From Bacteroidaceae bacterium HV4-6-C5C (GTDB lineage Bacteria > Bacteroidota > Bacteroidia > Bacteroidales > Bacteroidaceae), in NCBI GenBank assembly GCA_007896885.1, contig VOIU01000018.1, forward strand, positions 1-64,000: a DNA stretch of 64,000 bases, written 5' to 3'. The translations under genes and the position numbers were made by a program. Positions 54,521-62,583 of this stretch are shown one piece after another. The notes beneath the pieces are model-generated. The model did no database searches. It was not told where the DNA came from and saw only the letters and a list, made by a program, of their open reading frames with translations. Numbering within the stretch: the first letter of the stretch is position 1; each line of letters begins with the position of its first letter.

Positions 54521-55627
54521 ATGATTATTGGAGTACCTAAAGAGATTAAAAACAATGAGAACCGCGTAGGAATGACCCCTGCCGGAGTAGCCGAAATGGT
54601 AAGGGAAGGTCATACAGTATACGTACAGGCATCAGCCGGTATAAACAGTGGATTTTCTGATGAGGAATATATCGCTGTCGGAGCTAAGATGCTTCCTACC
54701 ATTGAGGAAACTTATGCTATTGCGGAAATGATAGTAAAAGTGAAGGAGCCTATAACTCCCGAATACAAGCTGATTAAAAAAGGTCAGGTGTTGTTTACTT
54801 ATTTCCATTTTGCCGCAGACAAAGAACTCACTGAAGCAATGCTTGAAAGTGGAGCCATTTGTGTTGCGTATGAAACAGTGAAAAACGCAGACCACAGCCT
54901 TCCTCTTCTTATTCCGATGAGTGAGGTTGCGGGGCGTATGTCTATTCAAGAAGGTGCACGCTTTCTCGAAAAGCCTCAAGGTGGAAAAGGAATTTTACTG
55001 GGCGGTGTTCCGGGGGTAAAGCCGGCCAAGGTCCTTATATTAGGCGGCGGTGTGGTTGGTTTCAATGCCGCGTTAATGGCAGCCGGTTCAGGAGCTGAAG
55101 TTACCATTACCGATATATCTCTCCCACGTCTTCGTTATTTAAGTGAAGTTCTACCTAAGAATGTAAAAACGTTGTATTCTTCGGAACACAATATTAAAGC
55201 GGAATTACCAACTACAGACCTTGCTATCGGATCGGTATTAATCCCGGGAGACAAAACTCCTCATCTTATTACCAAGGACATGCTCAAATTAATGAAACCC
55301 GGAAGTGTACTTGTTGATGTGGCTATTGATCAGGGTGGATGCTTCGAAACTTCGCACCCAACAACTCACACTGATCCTGTTTACACAATTGATGGTATTG
55401 TACATTATGCAGTAGCCAATATCCCGGGAGCAGTAGCTTATACTTCCACATTAGCTTTGACAAATTCCACTTTGCCTTATGCCATAGCATTAGCGTGTAA
55501 AGGTTGGAAAAAAGCATGCAAAGAAGATGCTTCCTTAGCTGCAGGATTGAATATTGTAGAAGGAAAAGTAACATTTAAAGCAGTTGCAGATGTATACGGG
55601 CTAAAATTTGAACCGGTAGAATTATAA
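54521..55627 (+). CDS. ald: Alanine dehydrogenase
   Basis: A 368-residue NAD-dependent enzyme for L-alanine to pyruvate and ammonia, full family length. It begins with MIIGVPKEIKNNENRVGMTP, the standard signature. Substrate residues include K74 in VKVKEPI and H95 in FTYFHFAADKEL. The Rossmann motif is VLILGGGVVGFNAA (about 168-181). The VDVAIDQGGCFETS segment near 265 and the VANIPGAVAYTSTLALT segment near 298 are typical. Monocistronic; a large inverted repeat follows. Confidence 0.95.
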   Translation: MIIGVPKEIKNNENRVGMTPAGVAEMVREGHTVYVQASAGINSGFSDEEYIAVGAKMLPTIEETYAIAEMIVKVKEPITPEYKLIKKGQVLFTYFHFAADKELTEAMLESGAICVAYETVKNADHSLPLLIPMSEVAGRMSIQEGARFLEKPQGGKGILLGGVPGVKPAKVLILGGGVVGFNAALMAAGSGAEVTITDISLPRLRYLSEVLPKNVKTLYSSEHNIKAELPTTDLAIGSVLIPGDKTPHLITKDMLKLMKPGSVLVDVAIDQGGCFETSHPTTHTDPVYTIDGIVHYAVANIPGAVAYTSTLALTNSTLPYAIALACKGWKKACKEDASLAAGLNIVEGKVTFKAVADVYGLKFEPVEL

Positions 55628-55646
55628 AAGCAACGCTATCCATTAG

Positions 55647-55751
55647 AACTGTGCCAAAAGCTCTCAGATTGTACAGTCTTTGCAGATTAATAACAGCAAA
55701 AACTTGTTAGAGACAATGCATGCAATCTGTAAAACAGCTTTTGACACAGTT
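55647..55751. terminator. Large inverted repeat between ald and the FabK-like gene
   Basis: Sixteen-base arms aactgtgccaaaagct (55647-55662) and agcttttgacacagtt (55736-55751) match at 15 of 16 positions. Inside them a second 7-bp pair, cagattg/caatctg, occurs near 55665 and 55723. T-rich sequence (tatttttagg) follows on the plus strand. It lies between two convergent genes and is probably a bidirectional terminator. Confidence 0.7.
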
Positions 55752-55766
55752 ATTTTTAGGACAAAA

Positions 55767-56726
55767 TTATGAAAAAGAAGAAGGAATATTCTTCAAACCG
55801 ACCAGTGCTTCGTTGTATCCTCCGATAAGTTCTTCCATCACTTCACTGACTGTTTGTATTCTTTTTCCACAAAGTAATGCAGAAGCTTGACCTATTTCTA
55901 ACTCTCCTTCGTCAAGGTCTCCTAAAAAAATGCCTTGTTTGGCACGCCCTTTAGACAATAGTACCTTTAACTCCTCCACTCCTGCTCCATTTGCTTCAGC
56001 AGCCTCAACAGCAGAGCGAAAAGCATTACGAACCAAACGTGTAGGAGATAGCTTCTTTAATAATAGTTGAGTATCCCCCTCTTGCAGGTTGAGACAGTAT
56101 TCCTTAAATGACTCATGAGCGGAACTCTCTTGAGTTAAAGCAAATCGCGTTCCTATCTGTACCCCGTCTGCTCCCAACGATTGCACAGCAAGAATAGCTG
56201 CGCCAGAGGCAATACCTCCGGCAGAAATCAAAGGCAGATCTGTTATAGCACGTACAGCAGGTACCAAACACAACGTAGTGGTCTCCTCCCTACCATTATG
56301 TCCTCCGGCCTCAAACCCTTCCGCAACAATAGCGTCCACCCCTGCCTCTTCACATTTCTTTGCGAATAAAGAAGAAGAAACAACATGCACCACCATAATA
56401 CCGCGCTCATGCAACCAGCCGGTCCACTTACGGGGACTTCCCGCCGAAGTAAAGACGATACGCACTCCTTCATCTACCACAATCTGCATAATATCATCAA
56501 TCTGAGGATACATCAAAGGAATATTCACCCCAAAAGGCTTATCTGTCGCGGCTTTACATTTACGAATGTGTTCACTCAAAGTCTCAGGATGCATTGATCC
56601 TGAGCCAATTAGCCCTAAGCCACCTGCATTACTTACGGCTGAAGCAAGGCGCCAACCACTACACCACACCATTCCACCTTGAATGATGGGATAACGGATA
56701 TTAAAAAGAGATGTTATTTTATTCAT
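55767..56726 (-). CDS. FMN-dependent FabK/nitronate monooxygenase-like protein
   Basis: A 319-residue TIM-barrel flavoprotein. PIIQGGMVWCSGWRLASAVSNAGGLGLIG at the start, AEGFEAGGHNG (about 135-145) with the catalytic-type His, LISAGGIASGAAI and GADGVQIGTRF (phosphate-binding loops) are shared by enoyl-ACP reductase II (FabK) and nitronate monooxygenases. The AGGHxG context fits FabK better, but I cannot separate the two functions by sequence alone. It is divergent from the pseudo-HTCS gene, with 119 bp between their starts. Not obviously linked to neighbours. Confidence 0.82.
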   Translation of the reverse strand: MNKITSLFNIRYPIIQGGMVWCSGWRLASAVSNAGGLGLIGSGSMHPETLSEHIRKCKAATDKPFGVNIPLMYPQIDDIMQIVVDEGVRIVFTSAGSPRKWTGWLHERGIMVVHVVSSSLFAKKCEEAGVDAIVAEGFEAGGHNGREETTTLCLVPAVRAITDLPLISAGGIASGAAILAVQSLGADGVQIGTRFALTQESSAHESFKEYCLNLQEGDTQLLLKKLSPTRLVRNAFRSAVEAAEANGAGVEELKVLLSKGRAKQGIFLGDLDEGELEIGQASALLCGKRIQTVSEVMEELIGGYNEALVGLKNIPSSFS

Positions 56727-56805
56727 ATATCTACAACAATTTCAAAAACGAACAATATATGTGGCAAAAAGTTCAGAAAAAAGAACAATATGCCCATTTT
56801 CCAAT

Positions 56806-56813
56806 TATCTTTG
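56806..56813 (+). promoter_or_regulatory. -7 box (TATCTTTG) of the HTCS-like gene
   Basis: TATCTTTG on the plus strand, 32 bp before ATG 56846. It falls inside the longer frame starting at 56711, so the shorter start is preferred. Confidence 0.55.
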
Positions 56814-56845
56814 TCAAAGATAGATTTTATTGTTTATACTCCGCA

Positions 56846-59800
56846 ATGAAGACAAGAAGTATTATTTTTCTCTTTTTACAATTGATATGCTTAAACAACT
56901 ATGCCAATAATGAGCTTAGTCCTTACATCTTCTCAAAAATAGATTACCAACAAGGATTATCAAACAGTGCCGTTCTAAGCATTTTTCAAGGTAACAATGG
57001 TCTAATGTGGTTCGGCACCTACGATGGTGTAAACTGCTATGACAGTAAGAGTATGGAAGTCTATCGTTCGGATTTCTCACTCAACAGAACATTGAATAAC
57101 AATATCATTAGCAGCATAAGGCAAGCTGATCATGATAATATATGGATTTCAACCCATCTTGGAGTCAGTCGCCTCTCGGTAATCACAAGGCAAGTAATTG
57201 CCAATTATGAGTTTCCGGGTGATTACTGTCTCTATTCTAATGCCAAAGGTAACACCTGGGTTATAGGAAATGGATGGATAAAATATTATGCTGTCAACCA
57301 GGGAAAGTTTATAGAAATATATCGCCCGAATTACAGAATCAACAATCTGGAAAGAAGAGCTTATGTGGCAGAGGACGGTAGTTTATGGGTCTTTCCAGCA
57401 GGCACAGGAGGAGCTTATCGGTACAGGTTGAGCTCATTCACTCAAAAACAATCAGAAGGTAACCCTGGATTATCGGTATCTTATATAGCTTTCCACCCTT
57501 GTGCCATAAATTACATGTTTTATCAAAATGGCACAATTTGCTTTATCGACTCAAATAACGAGCTATATCTTTATGACGTTGCCCGAAAATCGAAAATTTA
57601 TATTAGGAATATAGGCTCTTTGATCAGCAGATATGGAGAAATAACAGGAATCACTCCTTTTTATGACGATTTTATTATTGCCTTCCGTACAAACGGTCTC
57701 TTCCGCTTAAACGCTTCTGAGAAATATAAAGAAAGTATTATTGATCGTAATATTCGCATTTTCAACATTTATAGAGATGTCCACCAAGATGTACTATGGA
57801 TCGGCTCGGATGGTAAAGGTGCTATCGCTTACTACAAAAAGCATTCAATAGCCACTAATATTATGCTGAAAGATTTGTCTCCTAATCTCAGCAGACAGGT
57901 GCGATCTATTATTACCGATAGATTTGGAAATTTGTGGTTTGGTACAAAGGGGGACGGATTAGTATGCATAAAAGAATACCGAAAGGGTATATTCCCCAAT
58001 AATACAGAAGTATATTCCGCCGATATTAAACAAAATGCTCCTTCGTATACGAAGCTTGACAATGAATTTCAAGTATATTCACTTAGAGAAAGCCGATATC
58101 ACAATGGCATTTGGATAGGTTCGGGAGCCAACGGATTGTTTTTCTTTTCTTATGGAGACAGGAAGATTCACCATATTAATGCACATCTAAAGGAGATCCA
58201 TCGAATATTCGAAGCCAACGACAGTGTATTATACTTGGCCACTTCAGGGATGGGGCTATGCAAGATCGTTATCAAAGAACAAAACAAGACTATTCTCGTA
58301 AAAGCACAGAAACAGCATCGGTTCTTCTATGATCAAAACGAAATAATCATGTTTTATGCCATGGTTACGGAAGGTGATTCTGTACTATGGATGGGCAGCA
58401 GAGAGAAAGGCTTAATCCGCTTCGATATGCGCACTAACGAGTATAAGGTAATCTCATTAAAAGAAATACTCCATAAAGCGGTAGATGATATACTAAGCCT
58501 CCATTTCTCAGCCGGACAAAACAAACTCTATGTAGGAACCACCTCAGGCTTGGTTATACTGTCTTTCAAAAATAGCAAAACAACTTATCAATACATTGGT
58601 CGTGAGCAAGGACTGTTAAATGATATGATACACGGTATCCTTGAAGATAACAAAGGTTTTCTCTGGTTAAGCACAAATAGGGGACTCATAAAATACAATC
58701 CAAAGAATGGTTTTTCACATGCATATTATTATTCCGGTGGAGTACAAGTCGGTGAATTTAGTGACGATGCCTATTATAAATGTCCGTATACTAACAGCCT
58801 ATTCCTAGGAGGGATAGACGGATTGCTTCATATTAATAAAAATGTGATTAATGACACCGAATTTTACCCGGAAATATTATTGCGGAAAATAATCATTGGA
58901 AGAAGAAGTGTCAATCCCGGAGAATATTACAATAAAGAAAAAACAGCCCTCTACTTTAAAGAGAATGAGCTTGCATTCTCTTTGAATTTTATAGCTCCCG
59001 ATTATATAAACGGCAACGATATAGAGTACTCTTTTATGCTCGAGGGATACGACAAACAATGGAGCTCTTTTAGTAGCCTCAATGAAGCATCTTATACTGA
59101 CGTGCCTATAGGAAATTATGTATTCAAGGTTCGCTATAAAAAAGATGTGTTCAACAACGAATATAAATATTTTGAGATACCTGTGCATATATTGCCTCTA
59201 TGGTATCAGACTATTTGGGCCAAGATAATATACACAATCTTATTTTTGTTATCGATGGGTTATATCACGTTCCTTACCAAAAAATATATTAGTCGGGAAA
59301 GGATGGTAAAGAACCTTCTTGAGATAGAGCGGAATAATGCAGTGAAGCCTTACCACAGCAGGCAATACAGAGAGTACAACAATTGCATGTCTGTAATATA
59401 TACAGCCTGTGAAAAACTGAGAGAAAAGGATATATCCCAAGATGAATGTCAAAGAAGTGCAGATGTCATAAGGGAAGCCATGATGTCAAGTTTATTTAGA
59501 TCGGGCTATGTCAGTTCTATTAAACCCGATCAAATAAGTGATTATATACCGGTCAATTTCTCCATTACAGGAATCGTAAACATAAAGGAAGCATCAAATA
59601 AAATAATTGATATGCTAAAGCAACAGAACAATGATGTTTCTCTTATTCATGCCGATATTTCAGATGAACTGTCATTCAACGTATATAGAAACGCTTTTTA
59701 CAGCATATTGTATTATAGCTATTGGCTAGCAACAAGAAACGAAGAATACACGAATATTAATTGCAAAGAGAATGAAGGCAAATTCACATTAACTTTTTCG

Positions 59801-60811
59801 ACAACCAACGCTACATTTCTGAGAAAGATGCTTGAGGTAATGCAAGGCAACGCCACTCCAAATGCAAAAAAAGGGACTTTAGTAGATAAAGATTTCCAAT
59901 TCCAAATTTTACACTCATTCATAATCTCGGCGCTAAATCAGTGGAAATGTTTATTAGAATATCAAGATAATCAATCAGAGTCAATTCTGTCTATCACATT
60001 CACCCCAGTATTGGAAGTTGAGCAATCTGCAAACAATCCCACTGTATTGATATTGGAAGATCGAGATGAATTAACATGGGTAATATCGGAACTGTTATCG
60101 GAGAGTTTCACCATTCGCTCTGTAAAAAATGTACAGCAAGCTTTTGAGCTATTAAAAGGTGCACCAGTGGCATTTTCCGGATTTATAGTAGATATGTTTA
60201 TGTACGCAGAAGCGGAAGATAAGTTTATGGAATATATGAACACAAACCGTTCTCTCTTTGCAAACATAACATTCATTCCGATGCTAAGCTGGAATATAAA
60301 ACCATCTACCCAAAAAGATCTTATTCTTTGGGCGGATGGATATGTCATGATGCCGTATGACCTTCCTTTTTTGAAAGAGATAATATTTAAATCAATCTAC
60401 GGACAGAATATATCCAGACAGATAGGTATAACTAATATTGGTGACTTTACAGACAAAACATCATGCAGAACTGCCGAACAAGCTGACTTCATGAAAAAAG
60501 TACTGAAAATAATAAATGAAAACATAGACAAAGAGGATATCGGGTCATCTTTCATTGCAGACCAAATGGCTATGAGCTCACGGCAATTCTACCGAAGATT
60601 TAAAGAAATATCTAGCATATCACCTAGTGAGATTATCATCAATGCCAGAATGGAAAAAGCTGCTCAATTACTCACAGAAACAGATATGTCTATTCAAGAA
60701 GTGATCTCTGAAGTGGGAATAATCAGTCGTTCATATTTTTATAAGGAGTTTGCAAACAAATATGGCATGACTCCAAAAGACTATCGCAAAATTAAAAAGA
60801 GCAATTCATAA
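56846..60811 (+). CDS. HTCS-like regulator with degenerate kinase and receiver domains
   Basis: A 1,321-residue one-piece regulator in the layout of Bacteroides hybrid two-component systems. A signal peptide (MKTRSIIFLFLQLICLNNYA) precedes many beta-propeller repeats (GLMWFGTYDGV, NLWFGTKGDGLV, FLWLSTNRGLIKYNP), then Y_Y_Y (EYSFMLEGYDKQW), a membrane helix near 790-808 and a terminal AraC-type HTH (SFIADQMAMSSRQFYRRFKEIS, GIISRSYFYKEFANKYGMTPKDYRK). The middle is odd. Residues about 820-1055 lack the HisKA His motif and the N and G boxes. The receiver (about 1063-1185) keeps ILEDRDE and IVDMFM but has M where the conserved Lys sits (GYVMMPYD). I start at ATG 56846 because the promoter box lies within the upstream extension. 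It is convergent to GH76/GH92 and is their likely regulator. Confidence 0.85.
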   Translation: MKTRSIIFLFLQLICLNNYANNELSPYIFSKIDYQQGLSNSAVLSIFQGNNGLMWFGTYDGVNCYDSKSMEVYRSDFSLNRTLNNNIISSIRQADHDNIWISTHLGVSRLSVITRQVIANYEFPGDYCLYSNAKGNTWVIGNGWIKYYAVNQGKFIEIYRPNYRINNLERRAYVAEDGSLWVFPAGTGGAYRYRLSSFTQKQSEGNPGLSVSYIAFHPCAINYMFYQNGTICFIDSNNELYLYDVARKSKIYIRNIGSLISRYGEITGITPFYDDFIIAFRTNGLFRLNASEKYKESIIDRNIRIFNIYRDVHQDVLWIGSDGKGAIAYYKKHSIATNIMLKDLSPNLSRQVRSIITDRFGNLWFGTKGDGLVCIKEYRKGIFPNNTEVYSADIKQNAPSYTKLDNEFQVYSLRESRYHNGIWIGSGANGLFFFSYGDRKIHHINAHLKEIHRIFEANDSVLYLATSGMGLCKIVIKEQNKTILVKAQKQHRFFYDQNEIIMFYAMVTEGDSVLWMGSREKGLIRFDMRTNEYKVISLKEILHKAVDDILSLHFSAGQNKLYVGTTSGLVILSFKNSKTTYQYIGREQGLLNDMIHGILEDNKGFLWLSTNRGLIKYNPKNGFSHAYYYSGGVQVGEFSDDAYYKCPYTNSLFLGGIDGLLHINKNVINDTEFYPEILLRKIIIGRRSVNPGEYYNKEKTALYFKENELAFSLNFIAPDYINGNDIEYSFMLEGYDKQWSSFSSLNEASYTDVPIGNYVFKVRYKKDVFNNEYKYFEIPVHILPLWYQTIWAKIIYTILFLLSMGYITFLTKKYISRERMVKNLLEIERNNAVKPYHSRQYREYNNCMSVIYTACEKLREKDISQDECQRSADVIREAMMSSLFRSGYVSSIKPDQISDYIPVNFSITGIVNIKEASNKIIDMLKQQNNDVSLIHADISDELSFNVYRNAFYSILYYSYWLATRNEEYTNINCKENEGKFTLTFSTTNATFLRKMLEVMQGNATPNAKKGTLVDKDFQFQILHSFIISALNQWKCLLEYQDNQSESILSITFTPVLEVEQSANNPTVLILEDRDELTWVISELLSESFTIRSVKNVQQAFELLKGAPVAFSGFIVDMFMYAEAEDKFMEYMNTNRSLFANITFIPMLSWNIKPSTQKDLILWADGYVMMPYDLPFLKEIIFKSIYGQNISRQIGITNIGDFTDKTSCRTAEQADFMKKVLKIINENIDKEDIGSSFIADQMAMSSRQFYRRFKEISSISPSEIIINARMEKAAQLLTETDMSIQEVISEVGIISRSYFYKEFANKYGMTPKDYRKIKKSNS

Positions 60812-60895
60812 TCTGTTTATAAATGAATCCAATAAGTATAGAATAAAGAATTTACAGAAAGCAAAAATTAAACATTGGTTTTTTGAGTGATGATA

Positions 60896-60983
60896 ATTAA
60901 GTCGTTATTCCAAACAAATTCACTCGTTACTTGAATGCCATTCACTCGTTACTTGATTTATATTCAGTCGTTACCTGATTGCC
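60896..60983. repeat. 22-bp repeat array C, four units
   Basis: Four contiguous 22-bp units start at 60896, 60918, 60940 and 60962. Units 2 and 3 share attcactcgttacttga; unit 4 is attcagtcgttacctga; unit 1 is a weaker copy (attaagtcgttattcca). The last five bases of each unit vary. Unit length and number match arrays A and B near 33.4-33.7 kb, though the sequences differ. Confidence 0.88.
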
Positions 60984-61211
60984 CCCCCCTCTGAAAAGCC
61001 TTCTGATGAAAGGAACATTTGGCGAATCACTCTTTGTCATGACTAGAATAAGCCGATTAATATAGTTTACATAAAACAAACAAAGAAGTTCCCAATTACA
61101 CATAGCATGTGCTTCTCTTTAAATCAGACTGTTCCTAATTAGAAAAATCTTATTAAATTTATCAAAGAGGAATGACACAAATGAGAGATTATAATGAGTG
61201 TCCCCTGCATC

Positions 61212-61241
61212 ATTCATTGGGTGACATGTCACCCAATGAAT
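61212..61241. repeat. 30-bp perfect palindrome
   Basis: attcattgggtgaca followed at once by its exact reverse complement, with no loop. It lies between two convergent genes. With no spacer it suits a dimer-binding site or cruciform more than a terminator. Confidence 0.85.
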
Positions 61242-61372
61242 ATAGAAAGAAGTATGAAACTTATAATAACATTATTAACTTATCAGTCTAATTAATTACT
61301 CTCCTAAAAAGGGAAGCGAATATATAAGTAAAAAAACACTTTATGTATATATCAAAAAGAATAAAACTATAA

Positions 61373-62557
61373 TTATTTTACAATTGCAATGCGAGCATAC
61401 ATTTCAATCATAGCAGCTTGAGTAAGTAACCATTTACGCTGGTCTTTTTGTTCTCCTGTCCAATCAGTGTTAAATAAACCTTGGTTATCTCTGGCATTTA
61501 TCCATACGAAGTCCAAATTACTTTTGAAAGCATCTAAATAAGTTTTAGTTTTATCTATTGAATAGAACTCAATGAAGCCTCGCAACATTACAGCTGTAAA
61601 CCAAATATCACCTTTCTTAATTATTTGGAATGATTCACCTTTAGAGGAGGTGAAAGGCATAAAGAAATAGTTATAACAAGCTTTTGCCAAATTACGGGCA
61701 TCAAGCAAGTACCTATCTTTTTTCGTCAACTCAAAGAGTAAAGAGGCAGCTTGCAACATCTGGCCACTATTATATGCATATTTTGCCTTACCTATTTTTC
61801 CGTCTAAGCGAACGTTGTCATAATAAAGATTGTCCGAACTATCTTGCAAGTTCTTCTTAGTCCATTCATACAAAGCTTTCCCTTGCCGATAATAACTACT
61901 ATCTCTCGTTGCCTTAAATAATTTCAAAGCCAAAACGGCAGCAGGAGCATTAGAACAAGTATTCTTTGATTCTTTCTTTTGCTCACACCAGTAAACTCCT
62001 CCACCTAAATTATTGTCAGTACCACTTTCAATAAATTTCCAGATCAACTGAGCTTTTTCAAGATACTTATTTTGCTTGGTGAGTGCATACAAATCGGTAA
62101 AATCAATGCCAAGCCATATATTGTCATCGTAAAATCGATCGGAAGGTGCAGCCGTACGGACATAGGATGAGTAAGCATAAGGATGTCTGCTTGTATCAAG
62201 GTATTCTTCAAGGCCCGGTAATACCTTATTATCTAGCATCTTTTTATAAACGTTATTATTAGTTACCTCAAATAATGCATTGACCGCAGAAAAAGAACCG
62301 GAAAACGGCCAAAGATAAGAATAAGGATTAGCAGTATTGTCTTGCCCACCATTAGCAAGATATGTAGCCGAATAGTGATCAGTAAAAGGAAAGTTTTCGC
62401 GCAATAAAGAACTTCCGGAAATAGAATAATGAGCATATAAAGAATCTAAAGTTTGACGCGCTCTTTGTATAGAAACTTCGCGGTTTGATTGTTTCCCTAA
62501 TACACAGACATTATACGATAAAAGAAATAACGAAAAAAATAAAAGAAATTTTCTCAT
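61373..62557 (-). CDS. GH76 endo-alpha-1,6-mannanase family protein
   Basis: A 394-residue exported glycosidase of the GH76 (alpha/alpha)6-barrel family. The signal peptide is MRKFLLFFSLFLLSYNVCVLG. The hallmark catalytic Asp pair is D144-D145 in FYDDNIWLGIDF. Other landmarks are YLWPFSGSFSAVNALFEVT (about 81-99), GGGVYWCEQ and YNSGQMLQAASLLFELT. It should cut the alpha-1,6-mannan backbone of fungal cell wall or similar chains. It is 26 bp downstream of the GH92 gene, and both together make a mannan/mannoside locus that continues past the window. Confidence 0.9.
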   Translation of the reverse strand: MRKFLLFFSLFLLSYNVCVLGKQSNREVSIQRARQTLDSLYAHYSISGSSLLRENFPFTDHYSATYLANGGQDNTANPYSYLWPFSGSFSAVNALFEVTNNNVYKKMLDNKVLPGLEEYLDTSRHPYAYSSYVRTAAPSDRFYDDNIWLGIDFTDLYALTKQNKYLEKAQLIWKFIESGTDNNLGGGVYWCEQKKESKNTCSNAPAAVLALKLFKATRDSSYYRQGKALYEWTKKNLQDSSDNLYYDNVRLDGKIGKAKYAYNSGQMLQAASLLFELTKKDRYLLDARNLAKACYNYFFMPFTSSKGESFQIIKKGDIWFTAVMLRGFIEFYSIDKTKTYLDAFKSNLDFVWINARDNQGLFNTDWTGEQKDQRKWLLTQAAMIEMYARIAIVK

Positions 62558-62583
62558 AATAAAACACTTTATTAATTAATAGG

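Larger units (their letters stand above)
60812..61372. other. Gene-free region between HTCS-like gene and GH76
   Basis: 561 bp with no supported gene. It contains 22-bp array C (60896-60983), a run of eight C (60982-60989) and a 30-bp perfect palindrome (61212-61241). Confidence 0.7.
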
